Assembly (NCBI GenBank): GCA_913020685.1
Contig: CAJWAY010000049.1
Span: 1 to 8,680, forward strand
DNA length: 8,680 nt
From: an uncultured Flavobacteriaceae bacterium
Lineage (GTDB): Bacteria; Bacteroidota; Bacteroidia; Flavobacteriales; Flavobacteriaceae
Reading direction: 5' to 3'
The notes under the pieces: generated by a model
Seen by the model: the letters and a program-made list of their open reading frames with translations, nothing else
Told to the model about the DNA's origin: nothing
Databases searched by the model: none
Program-made: the position numbers and the translations under genes
Shown: positions 5,774 to 8,680 of the stretch, one piece after another
How the letters are laid out: each line of letters opens with the position of its first letter
How positions within the stretch are numbered: position 1 is the stretch's first letter

Positions 5774-7669
5774 TTACCTGACCTTTCTCGAAGTTCCGTT
5801 AAGTTCATTTAGCCCATGATTCAGTACCCTAACAACATATTTGTTGGTGTCGGAATCAATAAGATTTTGTGATTGTTTCTCCAAAACTTTAAGTGCATAC
5901 TGAAAATCATCTAGTACCAAAGCGGTTTGTAATCGCGTCCACTCGTTTTCTGCCTTTAATCCGCTAGATAATACTTTCATCAATTTCTTTGAGTACGAAT
6001 CATGCTTGAGTAATGCCCTGGCAGCACTAATACCAACATTGATAATAGAATCATTGAGTTTTTGGTTTAAAAGTTTGATAGTAGCCTTTTTTATTTTTTT
6101 ATCCAGATTGTAAAGCCCTTGCCCTGCCCAATATCGAACAGCTTCATTGTAGTGATTTAACCCTTTAAATAGAATGTTTTCATCTACTGTTGAGGATATT
6201 AATAACAATTCATCATAAAAATCTTCTTGAGTCCTGACCCATTTGTAGATGGACTGATCGTTCCTTTCTTCCCAGTTTCTCATTATTGCCTCTGGAATGA
6301 GTCCAACGTCCATTACTTCTCTCATCCATTGATCGTGAACAGCTCTAAGCCGTGTCAGCTCTCCCTTCATGCTTGGGTCATTAGCAAGGTCATTGAATTC
6401 CATTGGGTCTTTACTCAAATCAAACAAGGATTCAGTTGGTTTGGTGAGCGCAACAAGTTTTTTTCCCTCTGGCTTTAGCGTCCCTTTTTTTTGAGCCTTT
6501 CTAAGTTCAGTCATCAAAGAACCTCCCTCGGGTGTTTTCATGAATTGTATAAATGACTTTTTGGGTTCGTAATAGCGGATGTATTTAAATCTTTTACTTC
6601 TTACCCCTCTTTGGATGTCATAACGTTCATCCATTCTGCCTCGAGCCAAGAATACATAATCTCTTTCCGGTTTTAGATTTTTTCCTAAAAAAGCTCTCCC
6701 TTGCATATTCTTTGGAATTTGAGCACCTGCCAGCTCAATGGCGGTTGGAGCCAAGTCGATAAAACTGATCAATTCATTCAATATGCTTCCTGGTTCAGCG
6801 GGATAAAGTTCTTTGTATTGTTCGGGGATATAAACGATAAAAGGTACTTTTACTCCTGTATCAAATAGCCACCTTTTATGTCTGGGCAGCCCTGTACCGT
6901 GGTCGGAATAAAAAAAGACAATGGTGTTTTTACTTTCACCAGCCTCCTCTAGTTCTTGGAGTAGTTTTTCCACAACAGCATCCATTGTGGCAATATTGTC
7001 ATAATGGCGTGTCAGTAACCTTCTTACTTCGGGCGTATCTGGATAGTAGGGGGGAACCACTATTTTTTCAGGATTTATACGTAAATGATCTGGTAAGTCT
7101 TGGGTCACTCGCTCGTGTTTTTCTTTACTGTTGATGCAACTTTCATGGGTCATGGTCAAATTGAAAATTGAAAAGAAAGGGGTGCTTTTATTGGGTCTGT
7201 TTTTCCAATGAGCAGTTTTACTGGATTCGTCCCAGATTTCTCTTTTCAAATTAAAATTATAATCCTCTTTATCATTGTTTGTGCAGTAATATCCAGCACT
7301 TCTCAGTACTTCTGGATAGAGTTTGATCTCAGCAGGAATTCTTCCCGAGCTTTTCATATCGTTGGAAAAAGAACGCATGTGAAGGGTGCCAAGAGATGAG
7401 GGATACATTCCAGTAATAATAGCGTTTCTTGCCGGTGCACAAACTGGTGCATTGGCAATTGCATTATTGTACCTAAATCCTTTTGAGGCAAGGGCATCCA
7501 AATTTGGTGTATGTGCCAATGGGTCTCCGTAGCAACCTAAGTTAGGGCTGATATCCTCCACAGTAATCCACAGAATATTGGGAGGCTTTTTTTCTCCCTC
7601 TGAGGTATTGGAACACCCTAAAAAAAGTGAGCTTTGTAATAAAAACAGCAATGAGAATAGGCGTATCAT
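5774..7669 (-). CDS. Type I sulfatase, lipoprotein, with HEAT-like C-terminal extension
   Basis: A complete 631-residue formylglycine-dependent sulfatase (S1 fold) that hydrolyses sulfate esters, or possibly N-sulfate groups, on a glycan. Residues 1-18 are a lipoprotein signal (LFLGC, Cys19). The alkaline-phosphatase-like domain shows ILWITVEDISPNLGCYGD (32-49, metal ligands near Glu38/Asp39), TPNLDALASKG (54-64), the modification site CAPAR (Cys77-Arg81), THESC (174-178) and FFYSDHG (252-258, Asp256/His257 as metal ligands), then FDTGVKVPF (269-277). The CAPAR variant fits CxPxR, the site read by formylglycine-generating enzyme. The overall style recalls sulfamidase-like (heparan N-sulfatase) relatives, but I cannot assign a subfamily safely. 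Residues about 485-625 are helical with HEAT-like features (AVRYWAGQGLYNL, VGISAARALLKHD, RLQTALVLDD), beyond the usual sulfatase length. It starts 14 nt after the preceding sulfatase, so they are likely cotranscribed. Confidence 0.93.
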   Translation of the reverse strand: MIRLFSLLFLLQSSLFLGCSNTSEGEKKPPNILWITVEDISPNLGCYGDPLAHTPNLDALASKGFRYNNAIANAPVCAPARNAIITGMYPSSLGTLHMRSFSNDMKSSGRIPAEIKLYPEVLRSAGYYCTNNDKEDYNFNLKREIWDESSKTAHWKNRPNKSTPFFSIFNLTMTHESCINSKEKHERVTQDLPDHLRINPEKIVVPPYYPDTPEVRRLLTRHYDNIATMDAVVEKLLQELEEAGESKNTIVFFYSDHGTGLPRHKRWLFDTGVKVPFIVYIPEQYKELYPAEPGSILNELISFIDLAPTAIELAGAQIPKNMQGRAFLGKNLKPERDYVFLARGRMDERYDIQRGVRSKRFKYIRYYEPKKSFIQFMKTPEGGSLMTELRKAQKKGTLKPEGKKLVALTKPTESLFDLSKDPMEFNDLANDPSMKGELTRLRAVHDQWMREVMDVGLIPEAIMRNWEERNDQSIYKWVRTQEDFYDELLLISSTVDENILFKGLNHYNEAVRYWAGQGLYNLDKKIKKATIKLLNQKLNDSIINVGISAARALLKHDSYSKKLMKVLSSGLKAENEWTRLQTALVLDDFQYALKVLEKQSQNLIDSDTNKYVVRVLNHGLNELNGTSRKVR

Positions 7670-7683
7670 GTCAAAAAATCAGA

Positions 7684-8680
7684 TTATTTATTTGCAATTT
7701 CAAAATTTGCGGCCCAATCTTCATAGAGCTCTTTTAACTCGGTTAGCTTTTCCTTTTCTTTCTGTATGAGGTTTATTTCTTCAACTGGATCAGATTCCAA
7801 ATTGTAGAGCTCCCAAACTTCTTTGTGCGCTACTAATTTCCAATCTCCATCCCTTACTGCTTTGCCATGTCTCCATTGCCAAAATATTGGGGCATCTCTT
7901 TTAACGGATGGGTCCCCAAATAATTGAGGTAAAAAACTTTTTCCTGGGCTTGGAAAAATGTTATTACCATTTAAATACTCAGGATAGTTTGCTCCTATCA
8001 ATTCTTTGAAGGTAGGAAGGAAATCAATAAAATGTATGGGTTTGTGAGAAATAAAACCCTTAGTTTTTATTTTTTCGGGCCAATACGCGATCAATGGTGT
8101 TTTTATGCCTCCTTCATGACTCCAGTTTTTATATTCTCTGTAGGGTGTATTACTTACATTAGCCCAATTTTTGCCCAACGACTTCCAGTTGGTAGAGGTG
8201 CCAATTTCTCCGGTTCCTTCAGGAATATTGACTACTTCGCTTGATCCTCCATTATCAGAGGTAAAAAGAATAAGTGTGTTGCTTAGCTTTCCCTGCTTTT
8301 CCAATTTTTCCAATATTCTGCCTATGTTCTGATCCAATCGATCGATCATAGCAGCATATACCGCCATGGTCCTGCTTTCATCTGCCTTTTCTTCTTCATT
8401 AAGGCTATCCCAGTCGACATATTCAGCCTGTGACAGGACAGTGTTTTTTGGGAGTATTCCCAGTTTTTTTTGTTTTTTAAATCGTTGTTTTCTTATAACT
8501 TCATACCCTTCTCGATAGCGATCGATATACTTTTTAATGTCTTTTGGCCAAGCCATAAGGGGGTCATGAGGTGCTGTGTAGGAGAGATAAAGGAAAAAAG
8601 GTTTTTCGGGTTTGATTTGATCTAACCAATCAAGAGCATAATTTGTAAAAACATCAGTGGAGTAAAAGTCTTTGGATTTG
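7684..8680 (-). CDS. Arylsulfatase-type sulfatase, C-terminal part (5' end beyond right edge)
   Basis: The frame is open from the right edge to a TAA at 7686-7684, giving 331 visible residues; the signal peptide and the CxPSR modification site lie outside. An in-frame ATG at 8556 is internal, because the 41 codons before it encode typical sulfatase sequence: FYSTDVFTNYALDW, then KPFFLYLSYTAPHDPL, which holds the conserved active-site His of the TAPH motif. Further motifs are LFTSDNGGSSE (metal ligands Asp and Asn of DNG), NWSHEGGIKTPLIAYWP (active-site region), HFIDFLPTFKELIG and AVRDGDWKLV, followed by the usual LYNLESDPVEEINL C-terminal strand. This is the arylsulfatase-A-like type, clearly different from the downstream sulfatase, so two separate sulfate positions or sugars may be attacked. 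It should be exported like its relatives. Subfamily and substrate cannot be set without the N-terminus. Confidence 0.92.
   Translation of the reverse strand, partial: KSKDFYSTDVFTNYALDWLDQIKPEKPFFLYLSYTAPHDPLMAWPKDIKKYIDRYREGYEVIRKQRFKKQKKLGILPKNTVLSQAEYVDWDSLNEEEKADESRTMAVYAAMIDRLDQNIGRILEKLEKQGKLSNTLILFTSDNGGSSEVVNIPEGTGEIGTSTNWKSLGKNWANVSNTPYREYKNWSHEGGIKTPLIAYWPEKIKTKGFISHKPIHFIDFLPTFKELIGANYPEYLNGNNIFPSPGKSFLPQLFGDPSVKRDAPIFWQWRHGKAVRDGDWKLVAHKEVWELYNLESDPVEEINLIQKEKEKLTELKELYEDWAANFEIANK

Noticed and set aside
7684..8556. A complete 290-residue gene starting at the ATG at 8556
   Set aside because: The frame continues without a stop to the right edge, and the 41 upstream codons encode conserved sulfatase motifs (KPFFLYLSYTAPHDPL), so this Met is internal.

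Overview
This AT-rich window carries six protein-coding genes, all on the minus strand, so transcription runs from right to left. The proteins (lipoproteins with N-terminal Cys signals, a Tat-exported Gfo/Idh/MocA oxidoreductase, two sulfatases, a GH78-type rhamnosidase), the near absence of Shine-Dalgarno sequences and the TAnnTTTG-like promoter motifs suggest a member of the Bacteroidota, most likely a marine or algae-associated Flavobacteriia or Cytophagia relative. The taxon is inferred; there is no rRNA or other marker gene here.

Layout in transcription order: (1) 7684-8680, the C-terminal two thirds of an arylsulfatase-type sulfatase whose start lies beyond the right edge. (2) 5774-7669, a complete lipoprotein sulfatase with a CAPAR formylglycine site and a helical, HEAT-like C-terminal extension. 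(3) 5647-5773, a 127-nt intergenic region with a LacI-style palindrome and a possible -7 element. (4) 4264-5646, a Tat-exported Gfo/Idh/MocA oxidoreductase. (5) 2681-4255, a lipoprotein fusing DUF6807 (PmoA-like) to DUF1080 (3-keto-disaccharide hydrolase domain). (6) 2616-2680, a strong minus-directed hairpin and T-run, with a possible promoter in its loop. (7) 1269-2615, a secreted phosphatase-like metallophosphoesterase with a purple-acid-phosphatase-type N-terminal domain. (8) 1-1261, the N-terminal 420 residues of a GH78-like alpha-L-rhamnosidase that runs off the left edge.

Together the genes look like the enzyme part of a locus for using a sulfated glycan or glycoconjugate, probably containing rhamnose. 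The sulfatases would remove sulfate esters and the GH78 would remove rhamnosyl groups. The oxidoreductase plus DUF6807-DUF1080 protein could form an oxidation-dependent route for breaking glycosidic bonds through 3-keto intermediates. No SusC/SusD pair, transporter or regulator gene is inside the window, so the substrate and the limits of the locus cannot be fixed from here. No tRNA, rRNA, CRISPR array or mobile element was seen.
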